Counted from the stretch's first letter, positions 8,950 to 17,281 are shown. The stretch: DNA of 64,000 nt from Ascidiimonas sp046199005 (GCA_046199005.1 CP176050.1:434001-498000), one strand, 5' to 3'. Program-made: numbers and translations. Notes: generated from the letters alone by a model not told the origin.

Positions 8950-9666
8950 ATGCCACAGCTTAAAGAATTTCAATATTATTCTCATATTTTAGGAAGAGAC
9001 ATAGCGGTAGAGGTCACCGGCCACTGGGGGTATCCTGTAATTATGTTTCCTACCAGTTATGGCAGCTACCTGCAAAACCGGGACTTTGGCCTAAACCATT
9101 CGGTTTCTAAATATGTTGAGGAAGGAAAGATCAAACTATACAATATTCAAACGCTGGATGGTGAGACCTTTTATGCCAAACACTTAAATGGAGAACAGCG
9201 AATCTACAACTACGATCTTTACATGCAGTTTTTCATAAAAGAGTTTACTCCTTTTATTCAGAAAGAAAACAATACACATCGTTTTGCTGTTGCCGGATGT
9301 AGTTTTGGAGGATACCATGCTGCTAATGTAGCATTTCGATTTCCCGATGTAGTTTCACACTTAATCTCAATGTCGGGAGCTTTTAGTATTCGAAATTTTA
9401 TTCCCGGAAGTTCTAATGATAAGGTGTATTTTAATTGCCCTGATGAATTTATGCAAAATGAAGAGTCCTGGAAGTATCATCATATGAAAATCATTCTGGG
9501 AACCTCAGAATGGGATATTTGCAGAGATAAGAATCAAGCGATGGCTGGTTTGCTTTCGGCAAAAGGAATTCCGCACTGGTACGATGAGAAAAAGTGGGCT
9601 GAACATGATTGGCCATTATGGAAAATGGCCTTCCCGGAGTACATTCATTCTTGTTTTGGAGGGTAA
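8950..9666 (+). CDS. Alpha/beta-hydrolase esterase (enterochelin-esterase/S-formylglutathione-hydrolase type)
   Basis: A 238-residue protein with 14 bp separating it from the upstream ATP-grasp gene. It has the elbow VAGCSFGGYHAAN (Ser near residue 121), and the Asp and His of the triad are likely in GTSEWD and the late WAEHDWPLW. There is no signal peptide, so it should be cytoplasmic. It is the second esterase of the cluster but lacks the E-set domain of the first. Its role could be release of an ester- or thioester-bound intermediate; that is inference from context. Confidence 0.8.
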   Translation: MPQLKEFQYYSHILGRDIAVEVTGHWGYPVIMFPTSYGSYLQNRDFGLNHSVSKYVEEGKIKLYNIQTLDGETFYAKHLNGEQRIYNYDLYMQFFIKEFTPFIQKENNTHRFAVAGCSFGGYHAANVAFRFPDVVSHLISMSGAFSIRNFIPGSSNDKVYFNCPDEFMQNEESWKYHHMKIILGTSEWDICRDKNQAMAGLLSAKGIPHWYDEKKWAEHDWPLWKMAFPEYIHSCFGG

Positions 9667-9746
9667 TTTAAATTGATTATAAGATTAAAAAGCATCGATT
9701 TTTTTAATATATTGAAACGAAATCCAGATAACCAAAAAATTATAAT

Positions 9747-10847
9747 GTGAAGAAAATAGGTATTTTATTCGGAATGGAAGATACATTTCCATGGGCGTTT
9801 ATTGAGAAAGTTAATGAATTAGGCAAAGGAAAATTTATCGCCGAACCTGTTTCTATTGATAAAGTGCAGCAAGGTATAGACTATGGCTATCATGTGATTA
9901 TCGATCGGATCTCTCAGGATGTGCCTTTTTACAGGGCTTACTTAAAAAATGCAGCACTAAAAGGAACAGCAGTCATCAATAATCCTTTTTGGTGGAGTGC
10001 GGATGAGAAATTTTTCAATAACTGTTTAGCGCTTGAAGTAGGTGTTCCTGTGCCTAAAACGGTATTGCTACCCTCACATGAAAGACCAGATGATACGTCA
10101 GAAACCTCGTTTCGAAACCTTAAATTCCCGATGGATTGGGAATACATAGAAGATTATATAGGTTTTCCTGCATATATGAAGCCTTACGCTGGCGGAGGAT
10201 GGAAAAGTGTCTATCGAGTTGAGAGCCTTCAAGATATGTTTGATAAGCTCACCGAGACCGGGCAACTAGTGATGATGTTACAGGAAGAAATCGTTTTTGA
10301 CGATTATTATCGCGTTTACTGTTTAGGTCAGAAATACGTGCATATCATGCCTTACGAACCCAGAAATCCACATCATTTAAGATATTCTGCAGAACCCAAA
10401 ACAACGGGTACCGCTCATAAAAAGCTCATGAAAACTATTAAAGATTACACCTTGCTTCTTAACAAAGCACTTGGATATGACTTTAATACCGTTGAATTTG
10501 CTATAAGAAATGGAGTACCTTATGCGATTGATTTTTGCAATCCGGCTCCGGACGCAGATATTCATTCTGTGGGTCAGGAAAATTTTGACTGGATCGTTAC
10601 TCATGCGGCAAAATTGGCTATTGAAAAAGCGAGATCGCACAAAGCGGGACAGAATAATTGTAGCTGGGGAAGTTTTGTTAGTGATGCGTCTGCGATGCCC
10701 ATTATAAAAACGCCTGAACCTAAGAAAACACCCGCTAAAAAAGTAACGATAAAGGCAAAATCTGCCGCTGCCAAAAAGACCAGTGCGGCCAAAAAAACCG
10801 CTACAGCAAAAAAGAATACAACTGCTAGAAAATCTACCAAAAAATAA
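9747..10847 (+). CDS. ATP-grasp ligase with histone-H1-like Lys/Ala C-terminal tail
   Basis: A 366-residue protein starting at GTG 9747 (the ATG two bases earlier runs into an immediate stop). Residues 1-310 form an ATP-grasp protein, with nucleotide-binding Lys in AYMKPYAGGGWKSVY and acidic/Asn metal ligands in NTVEFAI and YAIDFCNPAPDAD. From about residue 321 it carries a strongly basic tail of repeated AKK, TAKK and KKT units, like histone H1 or Hu-like proteins, which is absent from ordinary ATP-grasp ligases. The tail could bind nucleic acid or another polyanion. It lies 12 bp upstream of the GCS2-type ligase gene, so the two are probably translated together and may act on one substrate. 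Confidence 0.83.
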   Translation: MKKIGILFGMEDTFPWAFIEKVNELGKGKFIAEPVSIDKVQQGIDYGYHVIIDRISQDVPFYRAYLKNAALKGTAVINNPFWWSADEKFFNNCLALEVGVPVPKTVLLPSHERPDDTSETSFRNLKFPMDWEYIEDYIGFPAYMKPYAGGGWKSVYRVESLQDMFDKLTETGQLVMMLQEEIVFDDYYRVYCLGQKYVHIMPYEPRNPHHLRYSAEPKTTGTAHKKLMKTIKDYTLLLNKALGYDFNTVEFAIRNGVPYAIDFCNPAPDADIHSVGQENFDWIVTHAAKLAIEKARSHKAGQNNCSWGSFVSDASAMPIIKTPEPKKTPAKKVTIKAKSAAAKKTSAAKKTATAKKNTTARKSTKK

Positions 10848-10859
10848 ACTCCTCTTTAT

Positions 10860-11960
10860 ATGCATAAATTTACAATAGGTATTGAAGAAGAGTTCCAGGT
10901 AATTGATGCCGAAACAAGAGCGTTGGTATCTCATATGTCTAAGATTATTGAGGGAGGCCAGATAGTTCTTAAAGAGCAGATAAAATCTGAAATGCATCAA
11001 TCGGTAGTAGAAATGGAAACCGGAATTTGCGAGGATGCTGCGCAAGCCCGTGAAGAGATTACCTATTTGCGAAAAAATCTGGTGAACGTTGCAAAAGAAC
11101 AGGGCCTGTGTATAGGAGCAGCCGGAACACATCCCTTTTCCAAATGGACGGATCAAAGCATTACTGATAATCCAAGGTATGATGAGATCGTAAATGAAAT
11201 GAGGGATGTAGCTAGGTCCAACCTGATTTTTGGTTTGCATGTACACGTAGCGATCCCAAGCAGGGAAGAAGGTATTCGGATCATGAATGTGGCTCGTTAT
11301 TTTTTACCGCACATCTACGCATTGTCTACGAATTCTCCTTTTTGGTTGGGTAGGGAAACAGGTTTTAAATCGTACCGCTCAAAGGTTTTTGATAAATTTC
11401 CCAGAACCGGAATTCCTCCTTTTTTCTCCAGCGTCTCTGAATATGATGATTTTGTGAATTTACTGGTCAAAACCAAATGTATAGACAACGGTAAAAAAAT
11501 ATGGTGGGACATTCGATTACATCCCTTTTATCCTACCTTAGAATTTAGAATTTGTGATATGCCTATGCGGGTAGATGAGACGATTTGTCTCGCCGCAATC
11601 ATGCAGTGTGTAATTGCGAAAATATATAAGCTTCATAAGAAAAATTTGAGCTTTAGAGGGTACAGAAGAGTACTTATTAATGAAAACAAATGGAGAGCTG
11701 CACGGTATGGAATTGATTCAAAATTAGTGGATTTTGGGAAAGAGGAAGAGGTGTCTTTTCCGGGATTGATCAATGAATTAATGGATTTTATAGACGATGT
11801 GGTTGATGAACTTGGTTGCCGTAACGAGGTAAATTATGTATACCAAATGTTAGAACAGGGTAGTGGGGCAGACAGACAACTCAATATATACCACCAGCAT
11901 GATGGAGATCTTAACAAAGTGGTCGATTTTATTGTTTCTGAAACGGCTTACGGACTTTAA
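10860..11960 (+). CDS. GCS2/YbdK-type carboxylate-amine ligase
   Basis: A 366-residue member of the glutamate-cysteine ligase type 2 family (glutamine-synthetase-like fold). Visible motifs are FTIGIEEEFQVID, EMHQSVVEMETGIC, GTHPFSKW, GLHVHVAI (metal/nucleotide site), and LEFRICDMPM. The family uses ATP to form a gamma-glutamyl-type amide; YbdK itself has weak glutamate-cysteine ligase activity. Length is typical. In this setting, beside two ATP-grasp genes, a peptide-like metabolite is more likely than glutathione, but glutathione-like thiol synthesis cannot be excluded. The next gene has its own promoter. Confidence 0.88.
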   Translation: MHKFTIGIEEEFQVIDAETRALVSHMSKIIEGGQIVLKEQIKSEMHQSVVEMETGICEDAAQAREEITYLRKNLVNVAKEQGLCIGAAGTHPFSKWTDQSITDNPRYDEIVNEMRDVARSNLIFGLHVHVAIPSREEGIRIMNVARYFLPHIYALSTNSPFWLGRETGFKSYRSKVFDKFPRTGIPPFFSSVSEYDDFVNLLVKTKCIDNGKKIWWDIRLHPFYPTLEFRICDMPMRVDETICLAAIMQCVIAKIYKLHKKNLSFRGYRRVLINENKWRAARYGIDSKLVDFGKEEEVSFPGLINELMDFIDDVVDELGCRNEVNYVYQMLEQGSGADRQLNIYHQHDGDLNKVVDFIVSETAYGL

Positions 11961-11985
11961 TTTTATAAGTTAACGTATTTTTACT

Positions 11986-12014
11986 TTGAAAACTTCGTAA
12001 AGTGCTTATTTTTG
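11986..12014 (+). promoter_or_regulatory. Bacteroidota-type promoter for the GATase/ATP-grasp-like pair
   Basis: TTG at 11986-11988 is followed after 18 bp by TATTTTTG at 12007-12014, a perfect TAnnTTTG match. The TTG at 12012 lies inside the -7 box, so it is not the start codon of the following gene. Confidence 0.7.
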
Positions 12015-12050
12015 CGGTTTTACGAAACAAAAGATGTCCCAAACAGAACG

Positions 12051-12896
12051 ATGGAAAAAATGAAGAAGCAAATCTTGCGTATTGCCATATTAGATATGAA
12101 TAACAATGTCCCTAATCAGGGTTTACGTTGTATCAAAACACATGTTGAAGAGTTCCTAGTAAAAGATGGAACCGAAAATAGCTATGAAGTTTTTGACGTT
12201 CGTTTCAAGAATGAAATTCCCGAGATCGAAGATTTTGATATTTTTATTTCTTCCGGAGGTCCTGGAAGCCCTCTAGAACAAGGTCTGGCCTGGGAGCCGC
12301 TTTACTATAAATTCTTAGATCAAATCTGGGCGCACAATACATTAAATGAAAATAAGAAGTATCTGTTTCTTATTTGTCATTCATTTTTAATTGCATGTTT
12401 ACATTGGGATCTTGCTACGATTAACCAAAGAAAATCTTATTCGTTTGGTGTTATGCCTGTACATAAGACAGATGCAGGTAAGGCAGAACCCTTGCTAAAG
12501 CCACTACCCAATCCGTTTTATGTAGTAGATAGCAGAGCATGGCAAGTAGTGCAGCCAAAAAGGAAAAAGCTCGAAGTAATGGGTGCCAAAATACTTAATT
12601 TAGAAAAGAAACGTCCGCATATTCCTCTTGAAAGGGCTGTAATGACCATACGTTTTTCAGATGAGATCTTTGGAACTCAGTACCACCCGGAGGCAGATGC
12701 CGAAGGTATGCGTTTCTACTTTCAGCAAGAAGAAAAAAGACAGCAACTCATAGATGAGTATGGTGAGGCAAAGTATCTGGACGTTATAGATCATCTGGAT
12801 GATGAAGATAAGATCATGCTCACACAACAAGTGATTATTCCAGGTTTTTTACGAGATGCAGCAGATGCCATTAGAAATCCTAGAGTTTTTGCCTGA
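12051..12896 (+). CDS. Class I glutamine-amidotransferase-like protein
   Basis: About 281 residues from ATG 12051 (ATG 12060 is also possible; an upstream TTG at 12012 lies in a promoter box). The GATase1 fold is indicated by FISSGGPGSPLEQG, the putative nucleophile Cys109 in LICHSFLIA and His212/Glu214 in QYHPEAD. The residue after the Cys is His rather than the usual Gly-His-Gln context, so the chemistry may be hydrolysis of a gamma-glutamyl or similar bond rather than ammonia transfer. Its stop overlaps the next start (TGATG), showing translational coupling to the ATP-grasp-like gene. It may supply ammonia or cleave an intermediate in the cluster's pathway. Confidence 0.8.
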   Translation: MEKMKKQILRIAILDMNNNVPNQGLRCIKTHVEEFLVKDGTENSYEVFDVRFKNEIPEIEDFDIFISSGGPGSPLEQGLAWEPLYYKFLDQIWAHNTLNENKKYLFLICHSFLIACLHWDLATINQRKSYSFGVMPVHKTDAGKAEPLLKPLPNPFYVVDSRAWQVVQPKRKKLEVMGAKILNLEKKRPHIPLERAVMTIRFSDEIFGTQYHPEADAEGMRFYFQQEEKRQQLIDEYGEAKYLDVIDHLDDEDKIMLTQQVIIPGFLRDAADAIRNPRVFA

Positions 12897-14086
12897 TGAA
12901 AAGTGAAGCGAGGCACTGGTTCAATTCCAGATTTTCTATGGATAAACATCGGATGTTGCTTCAGCACTTTGAAGATAATTACCCCGGTCAGTTAGGTTAT
13001 CGAATCTCTGAATCGCCCATCTTCCTCACAGATCAATTTAAAGATCAATTGCTTACAGCAAGTGACCAGATTCTGGGACAGGTGTCTAAAATACCTGCTT
13101 CAATATTGGCGAAGGCAGTACCGGAAGCTATGAGAGTTCCCGGTGACCATCACCGGCCACATTTTATGTCGATCGATTTTGGAGTTTGTGCAGATGAACA
13201 AGGGATGTTGACACCGCAACTTATCGAGATGCAGGCTTTTCCTTCGCTGTTTTGTTATCAACTTGAATTAGGTCAGCAATATAGAAAGCAGCATGAGCTT
13301 CCGGAAAAATATGAGTTTCTCTTCAACAATTATACGTCTGAAACCTATATTAAAGCACTTAAAGACCTCATCCTGGAAGATGAAGCTTCAGAAAATGTAG
13401 TAATTCTTGAGTTGTATCCCGAGAAACAAAAGACCAGAATTGACTTCCGCCTGACGGAGAAGTTCTTAGGAATTAATACAATCTGTTTAACGCAAGTTAT
13501 AAAAGAAGGCAAACAACTATTTTATCGGAAAGGAAATTCCAAAATTCAAATTAAAAGGATTTACAATCGGGTTATTCTTGATGAAGTACATCAGTATGAT
13601 GGTTTGAAAACCAATTTTAATCTTACCGATAAAGTGGATGTAGAGTGGGTAACCCATCCGGATTGGTTTTTTAAAATGTCTAAAGTAGTTTTGCCCTGGT
13701 TGGATCATCCTAATGTTCCTAAATCATATTATGCTGATGAAATACCACAGGAGGAAGATCTTAAAAACTATGTTTTAAAGCCCCTCTATTCATTTGCGGG
13801 TCAAGGAGTTAAGTTATCACCTGATCTTAATGATATTAAAAACCTCAAAGATCCCCATAACTATATTTTACAGAAAAAAGTTTCCTATGCACCTGCATTT
13901 TTAGACACCAATCAGGAATTGGCAAGAGCGGAGATTCGAATGATGTATATATGGCCAAAGGAAAACGAAAAACCAGTACCTGCCATTAACCTGGTACGGA
14001 TGACTAAAAGTGAAATGATCAATGTAGATCACAATAAAGCTCACAATATTTTTACCGGAAGTAGTATTGCTTTGTTTACCAAGTAA
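12896..14086 (+). CDS. ATP-grasp-like protein coupled to GATase gene
   Basis: A 396-residue protein overlapping the GATase stop by one base. The C-terminal half has ATP-grasp-like signs: a Lys in YVLKPLYSFAGQGVKLS (about residue 295), ARAEIRMMYIW, and a terminal NLVRMTKSEMINVDHNK with candidate metal/ATP ligands. The N-terminal half (for example VPGDHHRPHFMSIDFG and QMQAFPS-like IEMQAFPSLFC) does not resemble a family I can name. It could be a circularly permuted or glutathionylspermidine-synthetase-like ligase; this is inference. The repeat copy at 14083-14183 supplies its last codons and stop. Confidence 0.7.
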   Translation: MKSEARHWFNSRFSMDKHRMLLQHFEDNYPGQLGYRISESPIFLTDQFKDQLLTASDQILGQVSKIPASILAKAVPEAMRVPGDHHRPHFMSIDFGVCADEQGMLTPQLIEMQAFPSLFCYQLELGQQYRKQHELPEKYEFLFNNYTSETYIKALKDLILEDEASENVVILELYPEKQKTRIDFRLTEKFLGINTICLTQVIKEGKQLFYRKGNSKIQIKRIYNRVILDEVHQYDGLKTNFNLTDKVDVEWVTHPDWFFKMSKVVLPWLDHPNVPKSYYADEIPQEEDLKNYVLKPLYSFAGQGVKLSPDLNDIKNLKDPHNYILQKKVSYAPAFLDTNQELARAEIRMMYIWPKENEKPVPAINLVRMTKSEMINVDHNKAHNIFTGSSIALFTK

Positions 14087-14183
14087 ACTACCTCGGAGCT
14101 AGCCAATGAGGCATTAATTGGAAACAAACCTTCAATCGCGAGGCAAGCTTCGGGGTATTAGACCCTATGGCGATGCCAATAAA
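14083..14183 (+). repeat. Dispersed 101-bp repeat, copy A
   Basis: This copy begins at the stop codon of the ATP-grasp-like gene and ends 6 bp before the start of the WG-repeat gene. It shares roughly 80% identity by eye with copies B (20716-20816, opposite strand) and C (59130-59231). It begins GTAAACTACCT and ends GCCAATAAA. Internal short palindromes include GAGGC-AA-GC(C/T)TC and TGGC-GAT-GCCA. Confidence 0.8.
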
Positions 14184-14189
14184 GTTATC

Positions 14190-14871
14190 ATGAGATTCAT
14201 TTTTTTTTACCTTTTTAATCATAAGCACGGTTTTTTTACATGCACAACAACCAAATAAAGGGAAAAGCTGTGAAAGTGCGCCAGAATTAATTCCATTCAA
14301 GTCGAATAATAATAAGTACGGTTATCTAAACAAGAAAGGTGAAGGGGTAATAAAACCTCAATACGATGAAGCAAGCCCGTTCATGTTCGACTTTGAAATT
14401 TACAATAGTGAAAATGCTAAACAATTTGGTAAAAAGGAATATGCAACAGTTAAAATTGATCAGAAGCATTTTAGAATTAATGACCTTGGAAATATCGTTT
14501 TAGATCTTGATGAGGTAGTATTTAATATTTCTGATTGCTGCCCTAGCATTCCACATAAACTGAATATTGTAAGATTCAGAAACCGATTTGGAGTAAAGGA
14601 TGTTAATGACGAATGGGTTGTAAAACCTAAGTATGATCAGATTGAATATTTATTTTATTTGGATGAATATGAAGATCATTTTCTGGTTACTCGAAAAAAT
14701 AAAATGGGAGTAGTTGATAAAATCGGACACGTCATAATTCCTATTAAATATAAATCACTTAGAAATATGACCACAAGCGTAAACCCGAGTGACGGAATTC
14801 TCTTTAAGGGTGTGCTTCAAGACAAAGAGGTTATTATAGATTTGTGTAATAACCAATACAATCTACTTTAG
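14190..14871 (+). pseudogene. WG-repeat secreted protein, frameshifted in a T9 tract of the signal peptide
   Basis: An ATG at 14190 opens MRFIFF and then leaves frame at nine T residues (14200-14208). If eight T were present, the reading continues TFLIISTVFLHAQQ, a complete signal peptide, and joins an open frame to 14871. The mature part has WG-repeat-like units: KYGYLNKKGEGVIKPQYDE, then FGVKDVNDEWVVKPKYDQI and MGVVDKIGHVIIPIKY. As it stands only the part from the Met at 14383 is in the annotated-looking frame. Phase variation by T-tract slippage, a recent inactivating mutation or a homopolymer sequencing error would each explain it. The upstream repeat copy A ends just before the start. 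Confidence 0.7.
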
Positions 14872-14876
14872 TTTTT

Positions 14877-16409
14877 TTAAAACCGAAGTCTAAACCCGGA
14901 GTAAATTCCAAAAGTAAATGGATGAATCTCGTCCGGATTATCTTTAAAAGCATTGAGTTGATATTTAAAAACGGGCTCTAGTGTAAACAACCAATTGCCT
15001 GAGAAATTATAATAGATACCAACGCCGGCATTTAGACTAAAACTGATGTCTGATAATTCTGTTGCATTCCCGATAAATACCCTTCCTGACGGTGAGGTGG
15101 CGAATACTTCATTGGTATTTAATAACCAGGTGCTGAATCCGCCAATACCTGTAAACTGCAGCTTACCAGCTTTCACAAGATAATTTACTTCAAGCGGAAT
15201 CTCAATGTAGTTCAATTCATGATCAAGATCAACAAAGCCTGTTTCACCAAAGAGATTTGCTAATTGTGCCCGGGAAATGACGCCGGGAGCATCAATTTTG
15301 TAATCCAGCAGATCTGTAGGATCATCATTGCTGTCAAATTCAGGAATGTTTTTTGTAAGGTAACCTGCAGTAATTTTATTGGCTCCGAACCTTAAACTTA
15401 GTTTTTCTGTAGCCCTGTAATAAAAGAAAAATCCATACCCCAGGTTCCATTGTCCTTGCGTGTCATTCCCGCTTAGAGAAGGGTCCAGAACCGATCCCTT
15501 TTGTAATAAATCGTAATAAACGGGTGCTGCATGTACCGAAAAGGCTAATTTTTTTTCGGAGGTTTCTTCATCCGGAATACTATCTTTTTCTTTCTTTAGA
15601 TCACTGTCGGGCAGACTCACTTTATTTTTAAGACCCAGAGAATCCTTAATTATAGAATCTTTTACTATTTCTGAATTGTCCAAAACAGCTTTTTTGTTTG
15701 GGCCGCTAGTGGTAGAGGTCTTTGAAATCTCAGTTGTGTTGTCGGTGGTAACTGAACTATTATTTTCAGTAATAGGAACTTCATTTTTTACGGTTTCTTC
15801 TGATTTTCCGTTATCCTCTTGAGCAGCATTACTTTCACTTATGGAAGTTTCAGGTAAGACAAGGCTGGGATCAGAGGATTTTATAACAGTCTGTTTGATC
15901 TTCTCTTTAGACTGCCTCGTATTTTCAGATTTTGATAGTGAACCTGTTTTATCCAGCGAACTTTCTGTTTGTAGCGTTTCATTAACAGACGCTACGGATT
16001 CTTCATCGTCTGTAGCTAAGCTGCTATTACTAGTCAAACTATCTGATAAGGTAGTATTTTGACTGTTGAGTGTATCGTTTTCAATAGTTCTGGTTTCTGT
16101 CTTTTCTGAATTAACTACATTTTCTTGTTCTCTTATTTTTTTGTTTGATACTTCTTCTTCGATGATCAAAGTCTCATTCGAGGGGGAATCGGTAACCGAT
16201 TCGGGAGAAACAGGTAATACCCATAGAACGACACCAGCGGTGAGAAGAAGGAGTAAAACACCCAGGCCACTCCAGAACCATATCGCCCGGCGCTTTCTTT
16301 CTTTTTTTAGTTCTGATTCCAACTGTGACCAAAGTGCACCTGAAGGTGATTTTTCACCACCTTCTAAAGCGTCTTTGAACAATTTTCCTATTTCCTTTTT
16401 TACTTTCAT
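14877..16409 (-). CDS. Predicted anti-sigma/membrane protein with C-terminal outer-membrane barrel
   Basis: A 510-residue protein. Residues 1-40 are cytoplasmic and charged, an apparent anti-sigma-like segment; a transmembrane helix spans about 41-66. Residues 70-290 are a low-complexity Ser/Thr/Asn/Glu linker. From about 290 to 510 it shows amphipathic strands ending in the aromatic/basic SGFRLRF, like a porin-family outer-membrane barrel. It is 5 bp downstream of the ECF sigma gene, the usual place for an anti-sigma factor. The layout implies one chain reaching from cytoplasm to outer membrane. The barrel assignment is by pattern; the anti-sigma role comes from context. Confidence 0.6.
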   Translation of the reverse strand: MKVKKEIGKLFKDALEGGEKSPSGALWSQLESELKKERKRRAIWFWSGLGVLLLLLTAGVVLWVLPVSPESVTDSPSNETLIIEEEVSNKKIREQENVVNSEKTETRTIENDTLNSQNTTLSDSLTSNSSLATDDEESVASVNETLQTESSLDKTGSLSKSENTRQSKEKIKQTVIKSSDPSLVLPETSISESNAAQEDNGKSEETVKNEVPITENNSSVTTDNTTEISKTSTTSGPNKKAVLDNSEIVKDSIIKDSLGLKNKVSLPDSDLKKEKDSIPDEETSEKKLAFSVHAAPVYYDLLQKGSVLDPSLSGNDTQGQWNLGYGFFFYYRATEKLSLRFGANKITAGYLTKNIPEFDSNDDPTDLLDYKIDAPGVISRAQLANLFGETGFVDLDHELNYIEIPLEVNYLVKAGKLQFTGIGGFSTWLLNTNEVFATSPSGRVFIGNATELSDISFSLNAGVGIYYNFSGNWLFTLEPVFKYQLNAFKDNPDEIHPFTFGIYSGFRLRF

Positions 16410-16414
16410 TTATT

Positions 16415-16957
16415 TTAGGTCGCCTGATTTTTCTCAAGCGCTAATAGTTTTTCTTTTAAAATACTCTTGGCTCTGTGTAAATTAGATTTAGATGTTCCTA
16501 CAGAGATAGCTAAGAGTGTTGAAATTTCTTTATGAGTATACCCGTCTAATTCATATAGGCTAAATACCATTCGATATTTATCAGGTAGTTCCTGTATCAT
16601 TTTTAACAATAATTCCAGCGGATAATCATTAGCTACGACTTCATCTGATTTGAGTTCCTCAGCAACAGTGATCTCTTCGTTAAGTTGGGTTTTATAAGCT
16701 GTTTTTTTGTATCTGTCAATAGCCTTATTAATCACTATACGTTTCATCCAGCCCTCAAAAGATCCTGTACCATTGTATTTTTTAATGCTTTTAAAAATGG
16801 TCATAAAAGCGTCTTGCAGATTGTCTTCTGCTTCTTGAGTATTGCTACAATATTTTAGGCTCAGAAAAAACAGGGTGTCCTTGTATTGTAAATACAAAGA
16901 CTCCTGAGCTTTAAGATCGTTTTTTTTGCAACGCTTAATGAGTGCTTCTAAGCTCAA
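16415..16957 (-). CDS. ECF-type RNA polymerase sigma factor
   Basis: A 180-residue sigma-70 family protein. Region 2 includes AQESLYLQYKDTLFFLSLKY and AEDNLQDAFMTIFKSI, and region 4 includes LPDKYRMVFSLYELDGYTH and TSKSNLHRAKSILKEKL. Length and domain content are typical of ECF factors. The immediate downstream gene is a membrane protein with a barrel domain that may control it, so its signal could be envelope state. Target promoters are unknown. Confidence 0.9.
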   Translation of the reverse strand: MSLEALIKRCKKNDLKAQESLYLQYKDTLFFLSLKYCSNTQEAEDNLQDAFMTIFKSIKKYNGTGSFEGWMKRIVINKAIDRYKKTAYKTQLNEEITVAEELKSDEVVANDYPLELLLKMIQELPDKYRMVFSLYELDGYTHKEISTLLAISVGTSKSNLHRAKSILKEKLLALEKNQAT

Positions 16958-17135
16958 ATGATGAATGTCTGTTTTTTTGAATTCCTAAATACGAATATCA
17001 AAAATTATAACTCGATTATTTTCTTTTATGAGTATAAATTTCGATGCGGTAAAAGGATTTTCTTCGCTTTACTTTTATAATAGTCTTAGAAAAGGGAAAA
17101 TGGTTGCGTACAGCGTTCACTAAAAAAGTATTCTT

Positions 17136-17143
17136 TAAATTTG
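17136..17143 (+). promoter_or_regulatory. Possible -7 element upstream of tRNA-Arg
   Basis: TAAATTTG at 17136-17143 matches TAnnTTTG. No -33 TTG lies at the normal 17-23 bp spacing (nearest TTG leaves 29 bp). It is 66 bp upstream of the tRNA. Confidence 0.35.
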
Positions 17144-17209
17144 TACGGCTTGCAAGATTTAATATTTAATAGATTTTGTAACTGTTAATTGGTAGGTAAT
17201 AATAAGAAA

Positions 17210-17281
17210 GGCCCCATAGTTCAATGGATAGAATAGAAGTTTCCTAAACTTTAGATCCAAGTTCGATTCTTGGTGGGGCTA
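17210..17281 (+). tRNA. tRNA-Arg(CCT)
   Basis: A 72-nt cloverleaf: acceptor GGCCCCA pairs with TGGGGCT (one G-T at the base), the D arm is GTTC...GAAT, the anticodon arm GAAGT-TTCCTAA-ACTTT carries CCT, and the T arm is CCAAG-TTCGATT-CTTGG. It should decode AGG. CCA is not encoded. A 12-bp stretch of its anticodon arm, AGAAGTTTCCTA, occurs again at 17285-17296. Confidence 0.95.

Noticed and set aside
10708..10847. Lys/Ala-rich tail as a separate histone-like gene
   Set aside because: It is in frame with the ATP-grasp protein, and there is no separate start or leader.
14088..14300. A 70-codon minus-strand frame ending MPHWLAPR
   Set aside because: It runs across repeat copy A and opposes the WG-repeat gene; the similar peptide frames from other repeat copies are by-products of the repeat, not proteins.
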